Assembly (NCBI RefSeq): GCF_020103695.1
Contig: NZ_JAHXBF010000017.1
Coordinates: 186,001 to 250,000 of the forward strand
Direction: 5' to 3'
Origin: Hyalangium versicolor
GTDB lineage: Bacteria; Myxococcota; Myxococcia; Myxococcales; Myxococcaceae
DNA: 64,000 nt
Below the pieces are notes generated by a model, which was not told where the DNA came from, did no database searches, and was given only the letters and a program-made list of their open reading frames with translations. Below are positions 32,769 to 40,143 of this stretch, piece after piece. The position numbers and the translations under genes were made by a program. Positions within the stretch are counted from its first letter, which is position 1. The number at the start of each line of letters is the position of its first letter.

Positions 32769-34589
32769 ATGGCGGTTGTCGTCCCCCGCAGGCTGCTGCA
32801 TCCCTTCATCGCATGCACCGCTGTTCTCTCGGCACTGGGGGCCTGCAGTCCGGCTCAACCAGAGCCAACTCCTGATTCCACGGCGAACGCACCCGTGGAG
32901 GCCCCGCACGCCGCCCAGGCAATGCAGACGGCCAACGCCGCGCCCACGGTCTCCGACGAGCTGCCGGCGAACCCCTGGCCCGCTCCCACCGCGGGGCACA
33001 ACACGTCGGCGGTCGCCGCCGGCAATGGCATCTATCTCGTGACCTGGGTGGAGTGGGTCGACAACGGCCTTCCGGACGTCCTGGGCGTACGCGTCAGGGC
33101 CTCGGATGGCGCGCGGCTGGACTCCAGTCCCATCCGCATCGGCACGGGGAGCAGCGTGCAGTATCAGCCCGCCGTCGCCTTCGATGGCAGCAACTTCCTG
33201 GTGGTCTGGGAAGACATCCGCTCCGCACCGGCGATCTACGGTGCCCGCGTCCGGGCCTCGGACGGCGTGGTGCTGGATCCCGCGGGCCTCTACCTCAGCC
33301 GCACGCCGATGAGCGAATTCAACCTGCCCCAGCAAAACCCCGCGGTGGCCTTCGATGGAACGAACTACCTGGTGACCTGGGAGGGCCTCTACTACGAAGG
33401 GAGCACGATCCAGTCCGGCGCCCAGGCGATCCGCGTGCGGGCCTCGGACGGCTCGTGCGTGGAGGAGAAGAGCACCCTCCTCATCCGGGGGGGCCGTAAC
33501 ACCCGGGTGGCCTACACGAACGGCACCTATCTGGTGACCTGGGCCCGAGGCGTGGGGATTGAAGCGACGCGCATCAGCGCCTCCACCGGGCAGCCGGTGA
33601 GTTCCTTGCCCATATCGCTGGGGCTCATGAACACCGACCTGAACGCCTCCACCGTGGCGGCCGGGAATGGCGAGTTCCTGACGACGTGGATCGGCAAGGA
33701 CAACATCCTGTGGGCCCGGCGGGTGCGGGCCTCGGATGGCGTCAAGCTCGACGCCGCGGACATCGCCGTGGGCCCGGCCGCGGTGGTCGCGCCCGCAGCC
33801 ACCTTCGACGGAGCGGACTACCGGATCAACTGGCAGGCCACTCGCGATGGCGCGCGCAAGGTGCTCACCTCGAAGGTATCCATCCAGGGGGTGGTCGCGG
33901 CGGATGCGGAGCTCGTCCTCGCCGAGCTGGCGAGCTCGGAGAGCGCGGTCCGCGGAGGCATCGCCGCGACAGCGGAGGGAAGATACCTGGCGAGCTACAC
34001 CCGGTACGACGGCGCGTCGCGGAACTACCGCGTCCAGTTCCGGCTGGTGAATGACGTGCACGCGCCAGCTCCGTGCGCCACGGGGACCCCCACCCTGGTG
34101 CTGAACAGCGCGTCGCCGCTGACGCTGGAGTGCGGCTCGGGCCCCTACAAGGATCCAGGCGCGCAGGCGTTCGACGGGTGTGGCAACCCGATCCAGGTGC
34201 ACGCGTACAACACGGGAGCGGACGCGTCTGGCCCGGGCCCCAACACGAGCGCCGAGGGCTCGTACGCGGTCACCTATGCCGCGTGGGATGCGCTGGGCAA
34301 CACGGTGAGCGCCCTGCGCACGGTGAACGTGGACGACAGCGCGGCTCCGGCGCTCGCGCTCAAGGGCGGCGCGCACCTGACTCACACCTGCGGCAGCCAG
34401 TGGGTGGACCCGGGAGTCACCGCGACGGATGCGTGCTACGGGGACCTCTCGGCCCAGGTGTGGCACACGGGCGACGTGAATGGCTGGGCCGCGGGCACGT
34501 ACACGGTGACCTACTCGCTGACGGACAGCGGCGGCAACAGCGCCACGTCTGTCACCCGCACCGTGGATGTCGTCAATTGCCCCTGGTAG
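32769..34589 (+). CDS. Lipoprotein with propeller-like repeats and two DUF5011-type Ig domains
   Basis: 606 residues from the ATG at 32769 (AAGGTGG upstream). The lipobox ends LSALGAC (Cys26), followed by a Pro/Ala-rich linker. Residues about 75-440 carry the same repeat as the divergent gene (AVAFDGSNFLVVWE, RVRASDGVVLD). The C-terminal 160 residues form two DUF5011-like Ig domains: LECGSGPYKDPGAQAFDGCG ... YAVTYAAWDALGN and LTHTCGSQWVDPGVTATDAC ... YTVTYSLTDSGGN. Paired Cys probably make disulphides. Likely an outer-membrane surface protein, co-regulated with its paralogue through the shared intergenic region. Confidence 0.82.
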   Translation: MAVVVPRRLLHPFIACTAVLSALGACSPAQPEPTPDSTANAPVEAPHAAQAMQTANAAPTVSDELPANPWPAPTAGHNTSAVAAGNGIYLVTWVEWVDNGLPDVLGVRVRASDGARLDSSPIRIGTGSSVQYQPAVAFDGSNFLVVWEDIRSAPAIYGARVRASDGVVLDPAGLYLSRTPMSEFNLPQQNPAVAFDGTNYLVTWEGLYYEGSTIQSGAQAIRVRASDGSCVEEKSTLLIRGGRNTRVAYTNGTYLVTWARGVGIEATRISASTGQPVSSLPISLGLMNTDLNASTVAAGNGEFLTTWIGKDNILWARRVRASDGVKLDAADIAVGPAAVVAPAATFDGADYRINWQATRDGARKVLTSKVSIQGVVAADAELVLAELASSESAVRGGIAATAEGRYLASYTRYDGASRNYRVQFRLVNDVHAPAPCATGTPTLVLNSASPLTLECGSGPYKDPGAQAFDGCGNPIQVHAYNTGADASGPGPNTSAEGSYAVTYAAWDALGNTVSALRTVNVDDSAAPALALKGGAHLTHTCGSQWVDPGVTATDACYGDLSAQVWHTGDVNGWAAGTYTVTYSLTDSGGNSATSVTRTVDVVNCPW

Positions 34590-34659
34590 TGGCAGGCACC
34601 GAGCGCGTGCATGACCATTCCATGACACACGCATGACGCTCGACAGATAAACCAGACAT

Positions 34660-34687
34660 CCTCCGTTAGGGTTAACCCTAACGGAGG
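34660..34687. promoter_or_regulatory. 28-base perfect palindrome
   Basis: CCTCCGTTAGGGTT followed at once by its exact reverse complement, 71 bases after one lipoprotein stop and 121 bases before the next lipoprotein start. It could be a terminator stem (about 12 bp with a 4-base loop, no T-tract) or a large dimer or tetramer operator. The core TTAGGGTTAACCCTAA is A/T-richer than its surroundings. Confidence 0.6.
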
Positions 34688-34807
34688 CCTCCACGCCCCG
34701 CGACACGTCAGAGCATCTCTGTATGACTTTGAGCAAGCCACCTGAAGCGTTTGATGCCCATGACGCTCGGACCTGGCGAACCAGACTCATCCAGAGGAGT
34801 TCTGAAA

Positions 34808-36196
34808 ATGATCAAGCAGAGAGTTGTTTCATGGTTGCTCATGGCGAGCAGCCTGGCGCTGTTCGCCGCCTGTGAGGAAGAGCCCAAGGCCCCCGAGGTG
34901 ATTGCCTCGCACGGGCCGGGTGACCTGGCGTTGCTCATCGAGCGCGAGCATGGCGCGGGTCCCTACGTCGAAAGCACCGAGGAGCGCTTCAAGGTCGTCG
35001 CCTCGGGCGAAGTCTTCAAGTCGGTCCGCTGGAACGCCAACGCCGGCACGCTCGTGCCCGACGCGGACCAGGTCGCCTGGACGCTGCCTGGAGCGGGGCC
35101 GGCCTCCCTGTCCGTCTCGGTCGAGACGGAGTCCGGAAAGACGGCAGAGGGCTCGTTCAGCTTCGACGTCGTGGCCCCGGCACTGGCCGCGAGCACGCAG
35201 ATCGACCCGAGCTCGGACGTGACGGGCTCAGCCTGCGAGCTCGCGTTCGACAACGCGGGGACGGGGCACATGGTCTACTCGAACGACACCCACCATTCCC
35301 TGTGGTACGCGAGCTGGGACGGCACGACGTGGACGACAGAGCAGATCGATGGCCCCGGGCTCGATAACGGCTCCTTCATCTGGACCTTCGCGCTGGTGGT
35401 CGACCCGGAGACCGGGACACCTCACGTCACCTATGTCAGAGGCTATGGCGTCCCGTCTCCCACAACCCAGAGCCTGCGCATCCGCTACGCCACGCGCGTC
35501 AATGGCACCTGGGTCATCGAGAATGCAGACAACACGTTGCGCACGCCCCTGGCCAACAGAATCAGCATTGCGCTCAATCCCGCCAACCAGAAGCAGCCCG
35601 CCATCGTCGTCAGCGATCCCACGGCGATCAAGATGTTGTCCCGGACAGCACCCGGTACCTGGACCACGACGAACGTCAGTGGCGGGTATCTCCTGGGCGA
35701 CGCCCTCTTCGATCAGGCGGGAACCCTGTATGTGTACGTCTCTGCGGGTTACCTGAACACCATCAATGGCACGACCAAGGAGTCCTTCCCCACCCAGCAG
35801 GGCTTCGACCCCACCCCCGTCAAATGGCTCCCGATGGTCTGGGGCCCGAATCAGCACCTCCTCGCGATCCCAAGCGGCGCGGGACTCGAGCGGATCCGAA
35901 GCGTCTTCCTGGACATGACGGTCGGTACGCCCCTCGCGTCCAGCACCATCAAGTCCTCCCTGTTCGACCTCCAGTCGAATGATGGGAGTGATCTGGCGTA
36001 TGGCGCGGGCAAGACGTACATCGTGCTGCGCCACGGGACGTCGCTGGAGTTCCTCGGGCAGGATGCGCAGGGACTCTGGACGTACAACCAGCTCGGAACA
36101 GCGCAGACCGGCTCGCGGCCCAGCGTGGCCATCCGCCCCACGGATGGCGCTCCGCATATCTGCTACCAGCGGGACGGCAAGGTGAGCTTCCAGTAG
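34808..36196 (+). CDS. Lipoprotein, tandem paralogue 1
   Basis: 462 residues from the ATG at 34808 (AGAGGAG eight bases upstream). The signal is MIKQRVVSWLLMASSLALFA with Cys22. Residues about 30-120 form an Ig-like domain (SVRWNANAGTLVPDADQVAW ... SVETESGKTAEGSFSF). The rest is a propeller-like fold with repeats such as HMVYSNDTHHSLWYASWDGT, TPHVTYVRG, RIRYATRVNGTWV and PHICYQRDGK. It is a close paralogue of the next gene (36278-37654), sharing signal, Ig domain and C-terminal ending. Function unknown. Surface or periplasmic location inferred from the lipobox. Confidence 0.8.
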   Translation: MIKQRVVSWLLMASSLALFAACEEEPKAPEVIASHGPGDLALLIEREHGAGPYVESTEERFKVVASGEVFKSVRWNANAGTLVPDADQVAWTLPGAGPASLSVSVETESGKTAEGSFSFDVVAPALAASTQIDPSSDVTGSACELAFDNAGTGHMVYSNDTHHSLWYASWDGTTWTTEQIDGPGLDNGSFIWTFALVVDPETGTPHVTYVRGYGVPSPTTQSLRIRYATRVNGTWVIENADNTLRTPLANRISIALNPANQKQPAIVVSDPTAIKMLSRTAPGTWTTTNVSGGYLLGDALFDQAGTLYVYVSAGYLNTINGTTKESFPTQQGFDPTPVKWLPMVWGPNQHLLAIPSGAGLERIRSVFLDMTVGTPLASSTIKSSLFDLQSNDGSDLAYGAGKTYIVLRHGTSLEFLGQDAQGLWTYNQLGTAQTGSRPSVAIRPTDGAPHICYQRDGKVSFQ

Positions 36197-36203
36197 CCCT
36201 CGC

Positions 36204-36224
36204 GCCAGCCGCGCTGAGGCTGGC
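36204..36224 (+). terminator. Hairpin between tandem paralogues
   Basis: GCCAGCC (36204-36210) / GGCTGGC (36218-36224), 7-bp perfect arms, 7-base loop, 8 bases after the stop. A similar GCCAGCC stem follows the second copy, suggesting that the duplication included the terminator. Confidence 0.55.
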
Positions 36225-36277
36225 ACCCCATCAAGCCACAGCTTTTTTCACAGACATCTTCTAGAGGAATTTCAACC

Positions 36278-37654
36278 ATGACGGTCAAGAAGGTTGTTTC
36301 ATGGATGCTCATGTTGAGTGGCCTGGCGCTGTTCGCTGCTTGTGAGGGCGAACCCAAGGCACCCGAGGTGATTGCCTCGCATGAGCCCGGGGATCTGGCG
36401 CTGTTCGTCGAGAGAGCGAGCGGATCAGGCCCCTACGTCGAGAGCACCACGGAGCGCTTCAGGCTCGTCGCCTCGGGCGAGCCCTTCAAGTCCGTGCGCT
36501 GGAGCGCCAATGCCGGCACCCTCGTGCCGGATGCGGATCAAGTCACCTGGACGCTGCCTGGAGCGGGGACAGCCTCCCTGTCCGTGACGGTCGAGACGGA
36601 GTCCGGAAAGACGGCGGAGGGCTCGTTCAGCTTCAACGTGGCACCGGTGATCGCCGCGAGCACGCAGATCGACCCGGGCCTGGACAAGACGGGCGCGGCC
36701 TGCAAGCTCGTCTTCGACAAGGCGGGAACGGGGCACGTCATCTACACGAACGACAGCCACGGATCCCTGATGTACGCGAGCTGGGACGGGACGACGTGGA
36801 AGACAGAGCAGATTGAGAGCCTCGGTGGCGGCAATGGGGCCACCGTGTCGAGCGTCATCACGCCCTCTCTGGCGGTCGACCCGGATACGGGGACACCCCA
36901 TGTTGCCTATGCCGGCGCCATCGACGGCTCCACGACCTACCGCATCCGCTACGCCACGCGTGTCAATGGCGCATGGGTCCGTGAAGAGGTGGATCCCGCG
37001 AACCACACGACCGCGGCCCGGCTGAGCATCGGGCTCAATCCCGCCCAGGGACAGCAACCCGTCATCGTCTTCAGCGACAGCGCGGCGGGACTCCAAAGAG
37101 CAACCCGTACGGCAGCCAATACCTGGAGCGTGGGGAACTTCCCCTCCGCGAACGCGCCCCTCACGAGCAACATCATCTTCAATCAGACGGGGACCCTGTA
37201 CATCACCATCGGCAACGGCGGGCTGCTCGCATTCAATGGCACGACGGTGGAGACCTACGGCCTCTCCCTCGACCCCACCTACGCCAAGTGGATCTCGCTG
37301 GCCTGGGGCCCGAGCCAGCACATCCTGGCGGCGACGAACGGGAACGCGGATGCCGCCTCGAGCGGGTTCCTGGACATCACGGTGGGCACCCCTCTTTCCT
37401 CCAGCGTGTTCAAGACCGCCGAGGTCGACTACGAGCATGACAGCAGCGATCTGGCGTACGGCGCGGGCAAGCCCTACGTGGCCCTGCGCCATGGGACGAC
37501 GCTGGAGTTGCTCACCACGGACGCGCGGAGGTTCTGGACGTATACCCAGCTCGGGACGGTGCAGGATGGCTCGCGCGTGAGCGTGGCGGTCCGTCCCACG
37601 GATGGCACCCCGCATGTCTGCTACCAGCGGGACAGCAAGGTGACCTTCCAGTAG
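36278..37654 (+). CDS. Lipoprotein, tandem paralogue 2
   Basis: 458 residues; AGAGGAA upstream of the ATG at 36278. The signal is MTVKKVVSWMLMLSGLALFA with Cys22. It has the same architecture as the preceding gene: Ig-like domain (SVRWSANAGTLVPDADQVTW), then propeller-like repeats ending HVCYQRDSKVTFQ. The N-terminal 130 residues are nearly identical between the copies while the propeller parts have drifted, the picture expected when one half is under binding-specific selection or gene conversion keeps the front alike. Confidence 0.8.
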   Translation: MTVKKVVSWMLMLSGLALFAACEGEPKAPEVIASHEPGDLALFVERASGSGPYVESTTERFRLVASGEPFKSVRWSANAGTLVPDADQVTWTLPGAGTASLSVTVETESGKTAEGSFSFNVAPVIAASTQIDPGLDKTGAACKLVFDKAGTGHVIYTNDSHGSLMYASWDGTTWKTEQIESLGGGNGATVSSVITPSLAVDPDTGTPHVAYAGAIDGSTTYRIRYATRVNGAWVREEVDPANHTTAARLSIGLNPAQGQQPVIVFSDSAAGLQRATRTAANTWSVGNFPSANAPLTSNIIFNQTGTLYITIGNGGLLAFNGTTVETYGLSLDPTYAKWISLAWGPSQHILAATNGNADAASSGFLDITVGTPLSSSVFKTAEVDYEHDSSDLAYGAGKPYVALRHGTTLELLTTDARRFWTYTQLGTVQDGSRVSVAVRPTDGTPHVCYQRDSKVTFQ

Positions 37655-37667
37655 CCCCAACGACGAA

Positions 37668-37693
37668 GGCCAGCCTCATCATCGAGGCTGGCC
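37668..37693. terminator. Strong hairpin between convergent genes
   Basis: GGCCAGCCTC (37668-37677) / GAGGCTGGCC (37684-37693), perfect 10-bp stem with a six-base loop, between the second lipoprotein paralogue and the convergent Ala/Lys-rich gene. Confidence 0.75.
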
Positions 37694-37721
37694 CCTGTCT
37701 TCCCCGATCCGGGAGCGGCGA

Positions 37722-38771
37722 CTACCCGAAGAGGCCGCCGACGAAGCTGGAGACGGTGGAGACCGCCGCGCCCACCTGGCTGACCACCGGGATGTTGGTG
37801 GCGGCCGCCGCCGAGCCGACCGCCGTGACGACGCTCGTCACCTTCTTGGTCGTGCTGGCCTTGGGGTCGCGCACGGTGGCGAAGGCCGTGGCCGCATCCG
37901 CCGCGGCGATGGCGACGTTGACGCCCGGGACGAAGCGGCCCGCGGCCTTGGCGGCCGTCTTCGCCGCGGTCTTGGCCACGGCCTTCTCCGCGGCGTTCGT
38001 CGCGGCCTGGGTCAGCGCCTTGTTGGCCGCCTTGGTGGTGGCCTGCTTGGTCCCGTCGGTGATGACGTCCTTCACGCCCTGGCGGGTGCCATCGCCCAGG
38101 TTCTTCACGGCCTGGCGCGCGGCGTCCTTGATCTCGTTCTGCTTGGCGCCCTTGAACACTTCCTTCGTCACGGTCCGGGCGGCGGTGCGCTGAGCGGACT
38201 TCGTGGTCTCGAGGCCCGCCTCCTGGACCGAGGCCTTGAAGGCCTTGGACGCCTGGCGGTAGGTGCTCCCCACCTTGGTGGCGTCACGGCCCAGCTCCAG
38301 CGCGCTCTTGGTGGCGCCCAGCGCCGTCTTGCTGGCCGTGGCCACCGAGCCAATCGCCTTGTCACGCTCCTCCACGGAGGCCCCCTGGCGGAAGCCCTGG
38401 CGCGCGTCCGCGACGGCCGTGTTGATCTGCCCGGGCAGCTTGCGGGCGCTGTCCAACAGGCCCAGGGCCTTCGAGCCCTGCTTGGCGAGCGACGCCTTGT
38501 CGAGCTTCACGTCGGGGTTGCCAGCCTTGGACCAGTTCTCCTTGAAGGTGCTCTTGAAGTCGCTGCCGGAACGGTAGGCGGCCGTCTGGGTCTTGGCCTT
38601 CTTGAGGCTGTCCTTCGCACTGGTGAAGGTGTCGAGGGCCTTCTTGCCCTGCAGGCCCGGCTCCTTCTTCAGCTTCTCCTGCGCCCGATTGATCGCGGGG
38701 GTCACAGCCTTCTTGATCGCAGTGGCGACCTTGGGAATGCTCTGACGAACGCGATCGGTGCTCGGGATCAT
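37722..38771 (-). CDS. Ala/Lys-rich helical protein with hydrophobic Gly/Ala C-terminus
   Basis: 349 residues from the ATG at 38771 (GGAG upstream). Very rich in Ala, Lys, Thr and Val. From about 1 to 280 it is predicted helical with many KAA/TKAA repeats (NKALTQAATNAAEKAVAKTA). From about 285 there are hydrophobic, small-residue stretches (GRFVPGVNVAIAAADAATAF; SVVTAVGSAAAATNIPVVSQ; VSTVSSFVGGLFG). No signal peptide. The layout, a basic helical body with an amphipathic or glycine-zipper-like end, fits a secreted effector, pore-former or DNA-coating protein; I do not recognise a family. An A/T-rich inverted repeat lies upstream. Confidence 0.65.
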   Translation of the reverse strand: MIPSTDRVRQSIPKVATAIKKAVTPAINRAQEKLKKEPGLQGKKALDTFTSAKDSLKKAKTQTAAYRSGSDFKSTFKENWSKAGNPDVKLDKASLAKQGSKALGLLDSARKLPGQINTAVADARQGFRQGASVEERDKAIGSVATASKTALGATKSALELGRDATKVGSTYRQASKAFKASVQEAGLETTKSAQRTAARTVTKEVFKGAKQNEIKDAARQAVKNLGDGTRQGVKDVITDGTKQATTKAANKALTQAATNAAEKAVAKTAAKTAAKAAGRFVPGVNVAIAAADAATAFATVRDPKASTTKKVTSVVTAVGSAAAATNIPVVSQVGAAVSTVSSFVGGLFG

Positions 38772-38863
38772 GTATGTCTCCGGTACTGATAGGGGGTAGT
38801 GAAGGGCGGGATGGGCCGGAAGGCCTACACCCACCCAGGTTATCGGAACCTGAGAGCAAAGGT

Positions 38864-38896
38864 TTCTTGGGAATTTTAAGTCGAATTTCCCAAGAA
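38864..38896. promoter_or_regulatory. A/T-rich inverted repeat upstream of the Ala/Lys-rich gene
   Basis: TTCTTGGGAA (38864-38873) / TTCCCAAGAA (38887-38896), perfect 10-bp arms, 13-base A/T-rich spacer, 93 bases upstream of the ATG at 38771. A nearby CAGGTT-atcgg-AACCTG (38836-38852) is a second, smaller inverted repeat. Probably promoter with operator. Confidence 0.5.
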
Positions 38897-38911
38897 TTGA
38901 GGAACCTGGCC

Positions 38912-39200
38912 TCAGCCGCCCGTGGAAGACGCTGAGGGTGCGACCCAGTCGCGAAGTCCGGAGTCCTGCCCGACGACGGAGAAGGCGACCGCCTTGGACG
39001 ACGCGACTCTCCGGAGCGCTACCAACGCCCGCGCCTGGGTTGCCTCATCGACCTCGTCACGAAACCGGAACCGCCGTCGAGGCGCCTGCCGAGAGCGTCT
39101 GCGTCAGGTTGCCCGAGTTATCGGTCGTGGGATTGCTGCCCGCCGAGCCCTCGGCGAGAACCATCCCTGCGGCATTCAGGACCCGGACACATCCACGCGA
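38912..39200 (-). pseudogene. Decayed gene fragment in two frames
   Basis: Minus-strand reading gives one coding-like segment (CVRVLNAAGMVLAEGSAG, then TTDNSGNLTQTLSAGAST) ending at 39057. A second coding-like segment in another frame (DEVDEATQARALVALRRVAS, then VVGQDSGLRDWVAP) ends at a TGA at 38912. A single frameshift near 39057 would join them. No clear start or family. Reported as a probable relic. Confidence 0.35.
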
Positions 39201-39370
39201 GTGAGACCTGGGATGACTCGCCGCCTCGAGTCCTTTCATCCCATCGATGCGTGCTGGATCCAGGCCGAATCCGGAATCTGCGTTTCGTTCAAGTCCCGCC
39301 TCCGGCGCTCTGGCTAGTGTCCCGCCCCCCTTCAAGTCATGTGTCTTTCACTTGGAGCAAAGGAGGAATC

Positions 39371-39982
39371 ATGTGGATCCGCGGATGTCTGTGCGCAGCG
39401 ATGCTGTTGATGGTGGGGTGTGAGTCTGGAAAAGAGGGGGCGCAAGGGCCACAGGGAGAGCGCGGCGCGGCGGGACCGGCGGGGGCGCAAGGGCCACAGG
39501 GAGAGCGTGGCGCCCCCGGCGAGCCGGGCCGGTGCAATGACCTGGTCTTCGTGGACGCAACCGGGCACGTCGCGGCCCCCGTGTGCGCGCCGTACATCGT
39601 CGATGCGCAGGGCTACATATGGAAGATCAATCGAGAGACAGGAAGCTTCGCCGTCGAGGATGGATCGGGCGAGAGTCCCTACGACACGAACGATCTGACC
39701 TCGCTCGTCTCCTTCGAGAGCGAAGACTGCTCGGGACAGGGCTATGTGGAAATCTTCCTCGTCCCTCCGCGCATGCCGTTCATTGCGCACGGAAAGTACC
39801 GGGTCCGCCCGGACTCCAGCACATCCTCCCAGCGGACGTTCCGCTCCCGGTGGGGGGATGATGGCACCTGTGACGCCTACCATGGGGCCCCCTCCGAAAT
39901 CGCCTTCCCGCTCCCCCCCGAGCAGGAGCTGACCCCACCGACCGCCTTCCAGGGTCCCCTCCACATCGAACGCCGTCAGTAA
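39371..39982 (+). CDS. Collagen-like repeat lipoprotein
   Basis: 203 residues from the ATG at 39371, with AAAGGAGG five bases upstream. The lipobox ends LLMVGC (Cys17). Residues about 22-53 are about ten Gly-X-Y triplets (GAQGPQGERGAAGPAG...), then a Cys-bearing globular domain (RCNDLVFVDATGHVAAPVCA ... YIWKINRETGSF). The triplets lie on two identical 27-base DNA repeats (39436-39462 and 39481-39507). The GxY stretch may form a trimeric stalk presenting the head domain at the surface. Confidence 0.85.
   Translation: MWIRGCLCAAMLLMVGCESGKEGAQGPQGERGAAGPAGAQGPQGERGAPGEPGRCNDLVFVDATGHVAAPVCAPYIVDAQGYIWKINRETGSFAVEDGSGESPYDTNDLTSLVSFESEDCSGQGYVEIFLVPPRMPFIAHGKYRVRPDSSTSSQRTFRSRWGDDGTCDAYHGAPSEIAFPLPPEQELTPPTAFQGPLHIERRQ
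39436..39507 (+). repeat. Two identical 27-base direct repeats in the collagen-like stretch
   Basis: GGGGGCGCAAGGGCCACAGG and the following 7 bases occur identically at 39436-39462 and 39481-39507, 45 bases apart (five GxY triplets). Possible site of length variation by slippage. Confidence 0.85.
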
Positions 39983-40143
39983 GCACGGCCGGGCCTGACG
40001 AGCGCCGCGCTCGCGGCTACCAGGCTCAGACAGGTTTGTCTCACGCCAGGACTCCGAAGCACGTGCTCCAGGCAACTCTTGCGGGAGCCTCGCTCCCTGC
40101 AGGCTTGAAGCTCACTGAGCGTGGAGACTAGACGGTCGGCCCT

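Larger units (their letters stand above)
38772..39370. other. Intergenic region with operator-like repeat and decayed coding fragments
   Basis: 599 bases between the Ala/Lys-rich gene and the collagen-like lipoprotein. The left part holds the A/T-rich inverted repeat at 38864-38896; the middle holds a decayed minus-strand fragment; the right 150 bases before the lipoprotein start contain no recognisable element besides its AAAGGAGG ribosome site. Confidence 0.5.

Noticed and set aside
34665..34683. TTAGGG/CCCTAA telomere-like sequence
   Set aside because: Only one copy on each arm of the palindrome; not a repeat array and not at a DNA end.
32634..34790. Minus-strand open frame of 718 codons
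   Set aside because: Antisense of a recognised lipoprotein; composition typical of a shadow frame.
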